Of a stretch of 58,183 bases of DNA, positions 29,603 through 37,526 are shown in pieces. The position numbers were made by a program, and so were the translations under genes. The notes under the pieces are model-generated. The model was not told where the DNA came from, made no database searches, and worked only from the letters and a program-made list of their open reading frames with translations. Position 1 is the first letter of the stretch, and every line of letters begins with the position of its first letter. Source of the stretch: a virus; IMG/VR virus record IMGVR_UViG_3300033553_000795, positions 1-58,183 of that record; one strand, written 5' to 3'.

Positions 29603-31543
29603 ATGCCAACTATGCCCAGCGCGTACTTTAACCGCTTTGACCCGAGCAAAAACTTTGACGCACATTTGTTCCGCGCCGGTTTTGCGGTGCAAAGCGCCGA
29701 ATTCAATGAAGTGCAATCCAGTTTTGCCAGCCGCGTTCAGGATATTAGCGACGCGATATTTCGCGATGGCGACGTGATCCGCGATGCCCGCGTGATCGTC
29801 AATGCCGCAACCGGCGATACCATCGCCGAGGCCGGAGCGGTTTACATTCGCGGCGCGGTGCGTAATGTCGTCTTAAAAGACATGACAGTGCCCCTTGTCG
29901 GCTTGATTGCTATCGGTTTGTATTTGCAAGAAACCGTCATCACCGAACTGGAAGACCCAAGCTTGCGCGACCCGTCGATCGGCACCCGCAACTACCAGGA
30001 GCCGGGCGCATCGCGGTTGAAAATTGAGGCGGTCTGGGGCTTTGCCAACGATGGACAACTGGGCGAATTTTTCCCGGTTTATCAGGTTGAAAACGGCATC
30101 TTGCGCGCTAAAGAGCCGCCGCCGAATCTTGACGGCGTCACCCAGGCTCTGGCCCGTTACGACCGTGACAGCTCCGGTGGCTCTTATGTAGTGAACGGTC
30201 TCAGTGTTGCCGCCGTCGCCGACTTGATCGGAGGCGAACAGGTGTACACAGTCAGTGAGGGCCGCGCCCGGGTCAACGGTTTCGGCGTCGAACAGAATAC
30301 CTCGCGGCGCTTGATTTATGCGGCTATCCCGGATTTGCGCCTGCTGGACTCAGAACCGCATGCCAGCACCACGGTTGCCGCCCAGCGCATTGATCTGGAC
30401 AGGTCGCCGGTTGCCGACATCAGTCAGGTGCGTATTACCAAACAAGTGACGCAAACGATAGTGCATGGCGGTTTTACCGGCGCACAAGACCCGTTGCCTG
30501 ATACTTCGGTGATTAGCATTTTATCGGCGGTGCAGGGCGCAACGACTTACGTGCTGGGCACGGAATACAAATTAACCGCCGGGAAGGTTGACTGGAGTTT
30601 GCCCGGAGCCGAACCCGATCCCGGCAGTTCTTACGACGTGACCTATCAGTATATCGCCACGGTGATTCCGACCGCCGTTGACAGCACCGGCTTTACCGTG
30701 ACCGGGGCGGTAGTCGACTCGCTGGTATTGACTAATTACAGCCAAATGTTACCGCGTATTGACAGTCTGGCGATTAGCGCCGACGGAGCATTGACCTGGA
30801 TTGCCGGGGTATCGTCAGACTGGAACCCGCAGGCTCCGGCGATACCAGTTAATTTACTATTGTTGGCGAAAGTGCGGCAAACGTGGACCGCAGACCGCAC
30901 GGTCAGCAATGACAGCGTGCGCGTAGTGCCGATGTCGGAACTATCGGTTATCCAGAATAAAATAGACCGATTGGCCGAACTGATTGCCCAGCAAAGTTTG
31001 ACATCTGACGCGCAATTACGCGAGAGCGGCGTAAAAAAGGGTGTATTGGTCGATGCGTTTTTGTCGGATGACATGCGCGATTTAGGCAGTGCGCAAACGG
31101 CGGCGATTTTTGGCGGTGAGCTGACGCTGCCGATTGCGGGGGTTGTTGCCGCCGTATCCGCCGACGTGAGCACGCGCACCGCCTTGACCTATAACCTGTC
31201 GCCGGTGTTGCAGCAAACCTTACGCACCGGCAGTATGAAAGTTAACCCGTATATGGCGTTTGATCCCATTCCGGCCACGGTGGTATTGACCCCGGCAATC
31301 GACCGCTGGACAGTCATTGAAACCGTGTCGGCGGGGCCGATCACTCAGCGGCTCACTGTCGGCAGCGGCAATGCCTCCAGCACCGGCACCAGCACCAGCA
31401 CGGTGTTGCTGTCGTCGAGCCGCAGCGCCATTGAAACCCTACGCCCGATTGACGTGCATTTTAGCGTCAGCGGTTTTGGTGCCAATGAGGCGCTAACGGC
31501 GCTTAATTTTGACGGCATCAGCGTTGCCGCAACTGCCATTTAA
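29603..31543 (+). CDS. DUF4815-like structural protein of the fibre region
   Basis: 646 aa. It begins MPTMPSAYFNRFDPSKNFDA and has the DUF4815 layout: FRAGFAVQSAEFNEVQS, GDVIRDARVIVN, then long beta-rich regions with DPGSSYDVTYQYIAT and a C-terminal serine- and threonine-rich part. Such proteins sit between baseplate and fibres in phages with similar tails. Role inferred from position. Confidence 0.78.
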   Translation: MPTMPSAYFNRFDPSKNFDAHLFRAGFAVQSAEFNEVQSSFASRVQDISDAIFRDGDVIRDARVIVNAATGDTIAEAGAVYIRGAVRNVVLKDMTVPLVGLIAIGLYLQETVITELEDPSLRDPSIGTRNYQEPGASRLKIEAVWGFANDGQLGEFFPVYQVENGILRAKEPPPNLDGVTQALARYDRDSSGGSYVVNGLSVAAVADLIGGEQVYTVSEGRARVNGFGVEQNTSRRLIYAAIPDLRLLDSEPHASTTVAAQRIDLDRSPVADISQVRITKQVTQTIVHGGFTGAQDPLPDTSVISILSAVQGATTYVLGTEYKLTAGKVDWSLPGAEPDPGSSYDVTYQYIATVIPTAVDSTGFTVTGAVVDSLVLTNYSQMLPRIDSLAISADGALTWIAGVSSDWNPQAPAIPVNLLLLAKVRQTWTADRTVSNDSVRVVPMSELSVIQNKIDRLAELIAQQSLTSDAQLRESGVKKGVLVDAFLSDDMRDLGSAQTAAIFGGELTLPIAGVVAAVSADVSTRTALTYNLSPVLQQTLRTGSMKVNPYMAFDPIPATVVLTPAIDRWTVIETVSAGPITQRLTVGSGNASSTGTSTSTVLLSSSRSAIETLRPIDVHFSVSGFGANEALTALNFDGISVAATAI

Positions 31544-31554
31544 AGGACACAATC

Positions 31555-32766
31555 ATGATTAATGCGAATGCATCCGGTGTCGTCACCGGAAAATTTACCA
31601 TCCCCGCCGACGTCCAGAGCGGCGCCAAGCGCGTCGAGTTTTTAGGCGGCGGCGGCAGTCGCGGCGAGGCGTTATTTGTCGGCCAGGGCGATTTGCAGAT
31701 TAACACCCTGCAACAGGTCACCCGAATTACCACCACGTTATGGTGGCAAAATGTTGATCCACTGGCGCAAACTTTTACCCTTAACGACAATACCCAGATC
31801 GGCGGTGTTGATTTATGGTTTACGGCGAAAGGCACCTCGCCGGTGATTGTGCAGATCCGCGAGACCACAACCGGGTTTCCCAATCAAGCTATCCTCGCCG
31901 AAGCGCGGCTGTTGCCCGCCAACATTAGCATCACCGCCGCGACGCCCGCGCTATTCCCCGCGCCGGTGAATTTACAGGCCAGGACGGAGTACGCCATTGT
32001 GGTGATGACCGATGATGCCGTCACCGAGCTTGCCATAGCCGAGCTGGGAAAATGGGACAATTTTGCTCAGCGCTGGGTGACCAGTCAGCCGTTTCAGGTT
32101 GGCGTATTGCTAAGTTCGAGCAATGCCAGCACTTGGACTGCACATCAGGATAAAGATATGGCATTTCGCTTGTTGGCGGCTAATTACACCCAAACCAACA
32201 GAAATGTAGCGCTTGGAACCGTTGCTGTGACCGCCGCTACCGACTTGATGCTGTTGGCTTTATCTGACAGCCCTAATTCAGCGGCGCGGATTGAATACAA
32301 TTTGGCATTGCCTGACGGCAGCACGGTCAAAGTATCGGACGGCCAGCCGGTGCGCCTGCCTGTCGCCATTACCGGCGATGTCGCGGTGTCGGCAACACTG
32401 TCGGGCACGATCAGCAGTTCGCCCGTCTTATTTCCCGGCTCGCAACTGGTCAGCGGGCAGGTAGCGGATACGGCCGACTATATCAGCCGGGCCATCCCTG
32501 CCGGGACAGCGGCGCGGGTGCGGGTGATATTTGATGCGCTGATTCCGGCCGGTGCCAGCGTGGCGGTATCGGCTGCGGGTATTGACATTGGCGATACCTT
32601 TGAGCCGGTTGCCTATCAAAGCAGCCTTGCCATTGGCGACGGCTGGATGGAAATGGCGCATGAACTGGCGTCAATCACCGAGGCCAGCATCCGCGTCAAA
32701 CTAACGCTGGGCGGCAACAGCGCCGCGCGTCCCCGAGTGCGTAACTTGCGCGTTATTGTTTTGTAA
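31555..32766 (+). CDS. Beta-rich fibre-region protein, partner of DUF4815 gene
   Basis: 403 aa. Jelly-roll-like beta segments (FTLNDNTQIGGVDLWFTAKG, IVQIRETTTGFPNQAILAEA, ARTEYAIVVMTDDAVTELAI) typical of structural tail proteins, with the C-terminal PRVRNLRVIVL. It follows the DUF4815 gene by 11 bp with AAAGGA. No enzymatic motif seen. Confidence 0.7.
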   Translation: MINANASGVVTGKFTIPADVQSGAKRVEFLGGGGSRGEALFVGQGDLQINTLQQVTRITTTLWWQNVDPLAQTFTLNDNTQIGGVDLWFTAKGTSPVIVQIRETTTGFPNQAILAEARLLPANISITAATPALFPAPVNLQARTEYAIVVMTDDAVTELAIAELGKWDNFAQRWVTSQPFQVGVLLSSSNASTWTAHQDKDMAFRLLAANYTQTNRNVALGTVAVTAATDLMLLALSDSPNSAARIEYNLALPDGSTVKVSDGQPVRLPVAITGDVAVSATLSGTISSSPVLFPGSQLVSGQVADTADYISRAIPAGTAARVRVIFDALIPAGASVAVSAAGIDIGDTFEPVAYQSSLAIGDGWMEMAHELASITEASIRVKLTLGGNSAARPRVRNLRVIVL

Positions 32767-32778
32767 GGGGACTTAAAT

Positions 32779-33117
32779 ATGGCTGAAATTACCGCACATC
32801 TGAGCCTGCCGCTGCCGTCGCCTGCTAACACCCTGGCGGTTGATGTGCTGCGCATCCGCGAGGCGTTTACAGCGCTGGATGCCAAGATTGCCGCGCTGGA
32901 TACCTTGCTGTCCAGCGATGACGTGACCTTGGATAGCGTCCAAGAGCTGGTGGCGGCAATCAAGGCCAGTCAAACAGAAATGGGTGCGGTCACGGCCCAG
33001 GTAGCCGCACAACTCGCGGTGCAAGATGCCCAGGTAGCCGCACAACTCACGGCGCAAGATGCTCAGGTAGCCGCACAACTCGCCGATTTATCGGCTCTTG
33101 TTTACGCAGGACTCTAA
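32779..33117 (+). CDS. Short helical fibre-region protein with tandem repeat
   Basis: 112 aa. The N-terminal half is VDVLRIREAFTALDAKIAALD, a coiled-coil start. Near the end an 11-residue unit (QVAAQLxxQDA) is repeated about three times, encoded by 33-bp tandem DNA units around 32996-33095. It may trimerise with the fibre encoded next. Confidence 0.65.
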   Translation: MAEITAHLSLPLPSPANTLAVDVLRIREAFTALDAKIAALDTLLSSDDVTLDSVQELVAAIKASQTEMGAVTAQVAAQLAVQDAQVAAQLTAQDAQVAAQLADLSALVYAGL

Positions 33118-33118
33118 T

Positions 33119-34048
33119 ATGCCATTATCCGATTTAACCAATTTTAGAAACGAATATTTAGCCGAAGTGGGGGCACGTCTGACAGCGGCAACGATAACCA
33201 CAGCGACCGACACCGACTTATTACTACAGTCGGCGCTGTTAAAAGCTTACGATGCGGTCAATCAATTTGATCCACTTGGCCCTGGTGCGGTATCGATACT
33301 GTCGATCATGACCGGCGCAGAACTGGAAACATGGTTGCAAGATGCGAGTAACAGACAGTCATTTGAAACTGTAGTCGCCAGTTCCACGGCGATGACGGCG
33401 GTGATCAACGATACTGCGGCGTGGGCAACGATTGTCGCCAGTTCCACGGCGATGACGGCGGTGATCAACGATACTGCGGCGTGGGCAACGATTGTCGCCA
33501 GTTCCACGGCGATGACGGCGGTTGCGGCCAGTTCCACGGCGATGACGGCGGTTGCGGCCAGCGACATTGCCTCTGACGCGGTATTTACCAACACCGTTTC
33601 GCGTCTTGCTATTTATAACGACAACATTGCCCTGTCAGCTTTTCAGGCCAATCCGAATCAAGTGCAGCGGCAAATTGGCATTGCCGGGCGCACCACGTCG
33701 GCAAGCGCGACGGTTTCGAGTTTCGAATACGTTGCGAATGGCACAAAAGTTATCTTACTGAGGATGTGGACGACAGGTGGGTCAGAGAATCCATCACTCA
33801 ATTTTGCCAGGGGGTATACAGGAGTCTCTAACGCTACAACCGCAGGTATTATTGTGCCCATTACGGGGGAAAATCTGGGTAAAACAACGGTGGCGTTCGG
33901 GCATACAACGACGTATGCAGACAGCGGCACTTATCCAGCTGCATCTAATGATAATGCCAATGTGGTTTGTGCGGCAAACGGCTTAAAACGACATACATGG
34001 TCGATAGTTGGCAGTACTACGCAAAACGTCATCTACATCACTGTTTAA
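33119..34048 (+). CDS. Putative tail fibre/receptor-binding protein
   Basis: 309 aa from ATG 33119, one base after the previous stop. Residues about 85-150 are tandem repeats (VASSTAMTAVINDTAAWATI). The C-terminal 130 residues are beta-rich and glycine/threonine-rich (RGYTGVSNATTAGIIVPITG, TYADSGTYPAASNDNANVV), as expected for a receptor-binding tip. Codon use in the tip is more AT-rich than in its neighbours, which fits exchange of the tip region. Confidence 0.68.
   Translation: MPLSDLTNFRNEYLAEVGARLTAATITTATDTDLLLQSALLKAYDAVNQFDPLGPGAVSILSIMTGAELETWLQDASNRQSFETVVASSTAMTAVINDTAAWATIVASSTAMTAVINDTAAWATIVASSTAMTAVAASSTAMTAVAASDIASDAVFTNTVSRLAIYNDNIALSAFQANPNQVQRQIGIAGRTTSASATVSSFEYVANGTKVILLRMWTTGGSENPSLNFARGYTGVSNATTAGIIVPITGENLGKTTVAFGHTTTYADSGTYPAASNDNANVVCAANGLKRHTWSIVGSTTQNVIYITV
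33374..33560 (+). repeat. In-frame 60-bp tandem repeats in the tail fibre gene
   Basis: Two identical 60-bp units (33374-33433 and 33434-33493), then a partial unit and two 30-bp versions ending near 33560. Unit length is a multiple of 3, so copy-number change keeps the frame and only alters shaft length. Confidence 0.9.
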
Positions 34049-34056
34049 GGAAAAAT

Positions 34057-34716
34057 ATGAAACTGGTTATCGATTTATTAACAAACACTATTGCCGGATC
34101 AACCAATGATCCTGCTTTTAACCCATCATCAACACAAGTCCTCATCGATACGCCCGAAGATTTCGACAGCGCAACATCAGCAGAATGGGCCTACGACGGC
34201 ATGACCGTCAGTCACGATCCCATGGCGGCAATGGAACGGGCAAAAACCGCCAGAAAATCACGCATTAAAGCCGAGGCTGGGCAACTGATCGCCGCTTCGG
34301 ACTGGAAATTAAATAGGGCAAAAGAGCAGGAACAGGCAGGCTGGTCTGATTTAGCGGCGGTTGATGCGATTTTGGTGCAGCGCGAAACCATCAGGCAATC
34401 GTCAAACGCGGCAGAACTGGCGGTTGATGCGCTGACTGATGTCGTCAGCGTTATCGGCTTTACTTGGGTTGTTGATGTCGTTGTTATTGCACCCAGGCGA
34501 TTAACCAGTTATGCGCTGCTGTCCCGATTCACCTCGGCGGAAATCGAGGCTGTGTTAGCGGCCGCTGAGACCAATGCGGCGCTACGGGTCTGGTGGGAAA
34601 AATTCAAACTGGCGGCGTCTATCGACTTGAATAATGCCGATACCATAGCGGGCATTAATGCGTTTGAAACAGCCGGGCTATTAACAGCTGGCCGTGCTGC
34701 AGAAATTTTATTGTAA
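34057..34716 (+). CDS. Tail-fibre assembly/chaperone-like protein
   Basis: 219 aa from ATG 34057, which has AGGAAAA upstream. It starts MKLVIDLLTNTIAGSTNDPA. The middle is helical and charged (AKTARKSRIKAEAGQLIAASDWKLNRAKEQ), a pattern seen in fibre-assembly proteins (RDWKL..A..). The C-terminus has alternating helix and strand. Immediately downstream of the fibre gene, so a chaperone or fibre-linked role is likely. Confidence 0.6.
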   Translation: MKLVIDLLTNTIAGSTNDPAFNPSSTQVLIDTPEDFDSATSAEWAYDGMTVSHDPMAAMERAKTARKSRIKAEAGQLIAASDWKLNRAKEQEQAGWSDLAAVDAILVQRETIRQSSNAAELAVDALTDVVSVIGFTWVVDVVVIAPRRLTSYALLSRFTSAEIEAVLAAAETNAALRVWWEKFKLAASIDLNNADTIAGINAFETAGLLTAGRAAEILL

Positions 34717-34733
34717 TTTAACAGGAGAAACCC

Positions 34734-36233
34734 ATGGCTGAACAATTTTTACACGGCGTTGAGATCGTCGAGATAGACGATGGCGCACGCCCGATTAGCG
34801 TTATTAAATCATCGGTTATCGGTTTGATCGGTACCGCACCCAACAGCGCTGCTGCGGCGACCGCCAGCCTGTTGACCGGCTTGGTCGCCAATAATAACGC
34901 GATGACGTACACGGCCGTAACGCCGGGGAAAGCGGGCAATAACATCACGGTGCAGCACAAAGACCCAAAAGCCAACGGCGCGGCGTTGTCGGTCACGGTG
35001 TCCGGCACCGCGATTACGGTTAATTTGGCTACTTCTGCAATCGGCGTTATCACCTCGACCGCTGCGCTGGTTATCGCCGCGATTGCAGCTAGCACCACGG
35101 CGGCATTACTGGTGACCGCTACCGCCACGGGGGCATCAACCGGTGTCGGTCTGGTCGGCGCATCGGTCAAGGTGCAACCGTTATCCGGCGGTCTGGATGA
35201 AGCCTTTCCGCTGAATGTCCCGGTGTTAGTGACCGGCAGCCGCACTGAGGCCGCCGGTCTTGATACCGTGGGCGACAAGCTGGGCACCTTGCCTGATGCG
35301 CTGGACGCGATTTTCGACCAGGCCGGGGCGATGGTCGTCGTTATCCGTGTCGCTGAAGGCATCGATGCTGCCGCCACCAAAACCAATATCATCGGCGGCA
35401 TCAATGCCGGGGTGCAGGTGTTTTTAAATGCTGAATCGGTGGTCAAGGTGACGCCGCGCATTTTGATTGCGCCGGGCTTTTCGCATGAAGTCGCGATTGT
35501 CTCCGAGTTACTGGGCATTGCCGATCAACTGAAAGCGGTCATCATTGCCGATGGTCCCAACACTGACGATGCTACCGCGATCAGCTACCGCGAAAACTTC
35601 GGCAGCAAGCGGGTTTATATCATCGACCCGCAAGTCAAGGTTTGGGATACGGTCAGCAATTCGGAAATCAATCAGCCGGTATCGGCACGCGTTGCCGGGC
35701 TGATTGCCAAATCCGACAATGAGCGCGGTTTCTGGTGGAGTCCTTCCAACCGCGAGATCTACGGCATTACCGGCACCGCGCGCGCTATCGGCTTTAGCCT
35801 GGGCGACGCCAATGCCCGGGCCAATTATCTAAATGAAAACGAGGTAGCCACCATTATCCAAAAGGACGGCTATCGCTTATGGGGCAATCGCACTTGCTCG
35901 TCTGATCAGAAATGGGCGTTCTTGTCGGTAGTCAGAACGGCCGATATGATTCACGAGTCTCTGCTGGCGGCGCACCTGTGGGCGGTCGATCGTAACATCA
36001 CCAAGACCTATATTGAGGATGTGATTGAGGGCGTGAACGGTTATCTGCGGCACCTGGTCGGCGTCGGCGCAATCTTGGGCGGCACTTGCTGGGCCAATCC
36101 CGATTTGAACACGGCGGACAGTATCAGCCAGGGCAAAATTTATTTTGACTTTGATTTTACCCCACCCTATCCGGCTGAACACATCGTTTTCCGCAGCCAT
36201 TTGGTTAATGATTACATCAAGGAATTATTCTAA
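34734..36233 (+). CDS. FI: Contractile tail sheath protein gpFI
   Basis: 499 aa; P2 FI is about 396 aa. The sheath core is recognisable: HGVEIVEIDDGARPISVIKS at the start, DKLGTLPDALDAIFDQAGAMVVVIRV, RILIAPGFSH, and the C-terminal AVDRNITKTYIEDVIEGVNGYL. An extra domain of about 110 residues (48-160, TYTAVTPGKAGNNITVQHKD through VQPLSGG) is inserted near the N-terminus and would decorate the sheath surface. Contraction drives the tube through the envelope. Confidence 0.95.
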   Translation: MAEQFLHGVEIVEIDDGARPISVIKSSVIGLIGTAPNSAAAATASLLTGLVANNNAMTYTAVTPGKAGNNITVQHKDPKANGAALSVTVSGTAITVNLATSAIGVITSTAALVIAAIAASTTAALLVTATATGASTGVGLVGASVKVQPLSGGLDEAFPLNVPVLVTGSRTEAAGLDTVGDKLGTLPDALDAIFDQAGAMVVVIRVAEGIDAAATKTNIIGGINAGVQVFLNAESVVKVTPRILIAPGFSHEVAIVSELLGIADQLKAVIIADGPNTDDATAISYRENFGSKRVYIIDPQVKVWDTVSNSEINQPVSARVAGLIAKSDNERGFWWSPSNREIYGITGTARAIGFSLGDANARANYLNENEVATIIQKDGYRLWGNRTCSSDQKWAFLSVVRTADMIHESLLAAHLWAVDRNITKTYIEDVIEGVNGYLRHLVGVGAILGGTCWANPDLNTADSISQGKIYFDFDFTPPYPAEHIVFRSHLVNDYIKELF

Positions 36234-36736
36234 TGTTGAACGATATTTTAAAGAATTTAAACCTGTTCGTTGACGGTCGCGGCTATGCCGGTAACGTCGA
36301 GGAACTGACCCCGCCCAAATTGACCCTGAAAACTGAGGATTTCAGAAACGGCGGTATGGATGCGCCGGTGGAAGTCGAGATGGGCATGGACAAACTGGAA
36401 GCGTCTTTTTCTTTGACCCAATACGATGCCGAAGTGCTGAAAATTTTCGGCCTGGCACCGGGCAACACCAAGCCGCTGACCTTTCGCGGTTCGTTAGCTA
36501 GCGAGGACGGCGTAGAAAAGCCGGTGGTTATCCAGTTACAGGGCATGTTAAAGGAAGTCGATCAGGGCAGCTGGAAGCCGGGCGACAAAGCCACGCTCAA
36601 GGGCACGGTGGCGGTGCGTTATTACAAGCACACGATTAACGGCGAAGTGGTGCATGAAATCGACGTGCCGAACATGATCCGCATCGTCAATGGTGTCGAT
36701 CAATTGGCGCAAACGCGCAAAAATCTGGGGATGTAA
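36233..36736 (+). CDS. FII: Tail tube protein gpFII
   Basis: 167 aa, P2 FII-like. LNDILKNLNLFVDGRGYAGN at the start, PKLTLKTEDFRNGGMDAPVE, GMDKLEASFSL and the C-terminal VRYYKHTINGEVVHEIDV are typical of the family. It overlaps the sheath stop by 1 bp. It forms the inner tube of the contractile tail. Confidence 0.95.
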   Translation: MLNDILKNLNLFVDGRGYAGNVEELTPPKLTLKTEDFRNGGMDAPVEVEMGMDKLEASFSLTQYDAEVLKIFGLAPGNTKPLTFRGSLASEDGVEKPVVIQLQGMLKEVDQGSWKPGDKATLKGTVAVRYYKHTINGEVVHEIDVPNMIRIVNGVDQLAQTRKNLGM

Positions 36737-36883
36737 ATGCAAGATTATACGGTTTTAAACGTGTTCGACGGCCATGCGCTCGGCGACATCATCACGCTGA
36801 ATAGCAGACAGGCTAAATACCTGTTGTTGTCCGGTCATATCCAATTAAAAGCGGCTGATAAGCCGGTCAAGGCGGCAAAATGA
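36737..36883 (+). CDS. Small protein between tube and chaperone genes
   Basis: 48 aa, read directly: begins MQDYTVLNVFDGHALGDIIT and ends AADKPVKAAK. It starts right after the tube stop and overlaps the start of E by 4 bp. The pattern G..I.L...QA.YLL..G.I is shared by the 51-aa protein at 45571-45726 in element A. Function unknown. Confidence 0.65.
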   Translation: MQDYTVLNVFDGHALGDIITLNSRQAKYLLLSGHIQLKAADKPVKAAK

Positions 36884-37259
36884 GCGCAACCACTATCGAA
36901 CTGAAACACCCGGAACAAGGCGGCATTACTGAGTTGGTAATGCGCCGCCCCAAGGTTCGCGATATGCTGGCCTCGGAAAAAGCCAAGGGCGGCGATGCGG
37001 ATAAGGAGATTACCTTGTTTGCTAATTTATGTGAAGCGGTACCAGCCACGATTGAAGCGCTGGATATGGCCGATTATCAGCAATTGCAACAGGCGTACCA
37101 GGGTTTTTTGTCTTAACCGCCAACGATGCGCGGATGGGATGCGTGGTGTTGGCATCCCATACCGGCTGGCCGCTGTATGAGTTGCTGGAACTTAATGGCG
37201 ACGAGCTGATCGCATGGCTTGAGGCAACGAAAGCAACACAGACAAGAGCGCAACGATGA
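36880..37259 (+). CDS. E: Tail assembly chaperones gpE and gpE+E' (programmed -1 frameshift)
   Basis: The zero frame gives gpE, 78 aa (stop at 37114-37116). A slippery T-TTT-TTG at 37104-37110 precedes the stop. A -1 shift gives a 126-aa E+E' that continues GFFVLTANDARMGCVVLASH ... GWPLYELLELNGDELIAWL and stops at 37257-37259. P2 uses the same slip heptamer at the same place. The two forms chaperone the tape measure. The E' part overlaps the 3' end of an antisense membrane gene. Confidence 0.88.
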
Positions 37260-37443
37260 CAACATAGGGCACAAAGGCGACCAGCGCAATAAACGGCATG
37301 GCGATAGCGGCGGCTATTAAGGCCGCCCAGGCTGGGGTTTGCTCCTGCATGGCGGCAATGAAGAAGCCGACAAAGCTGAGCGTCATAATCAAGTGCGGGT
37401 GATACGGCCAGTTAATAATGCGGTCGAAAATGGATGTTGGCAT
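37192..37443 (-). CDS. Antisense small membrane protein (possible moron)
   Basis: 83 aa, opposite to the tail operon, between E' and the tape measure gene. It begins MPTSIFDRIINWPYHPHLIM and has two or three hydrophobic spans (LIMTLSFVGFFIAAM, WAALIAAAIAMPFIALVAFV, VVIVALLSVLLSL), ending in a basic tail. GAGGG stands ahead of the ATG. No plus-strand gene covers 37260-37526, which makes a real gene plausible. A superinfection-exclusion type role is a guess only. Confidence 0.5.
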   Translation of the reverse strand: MPTSIFDRIINWPYHPHLIMTLSFVGFFIAAMQEQTPAWAALIAAAIAMPFIALVAFVPYVVIVALLSVLLSLPQAMRSARRH

Positions 37444-37464
37444 AAAACCCTCAAAAGGATACTC

Positions 37465-37488
37465 GTTCCCACGCTCCCGCGTGGGAAT
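37465..37488. repeat. REP palindrome
   Basis: GTTCCCACGC and GCGTGGGAAT form an inverted repeat with a 4-nt centre, the same family as in the J-I gap. It lies between the antisense gene start and the tape measure start. Confidence 0.75.
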
Positions 37489-37526
37489 GCATACGGAACC
37501 CGAAAAATACAGGATCAGTATAGATC

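Noticed and set aside
33374-33560. CRISPR array
   Set aside because: Repeats are contiguous, coding and in frame; there are no spacers and no cas genes.
33119-34048. Diversity-generating retroelement target
   Set aside because: No reverse transcriptase gene or template repeat is visible in the window.
34718-35518. 266-codon minus-strand frame
   Set aside because: Antisense to the well-supported sheath gene; repetitive V/A/T composition.
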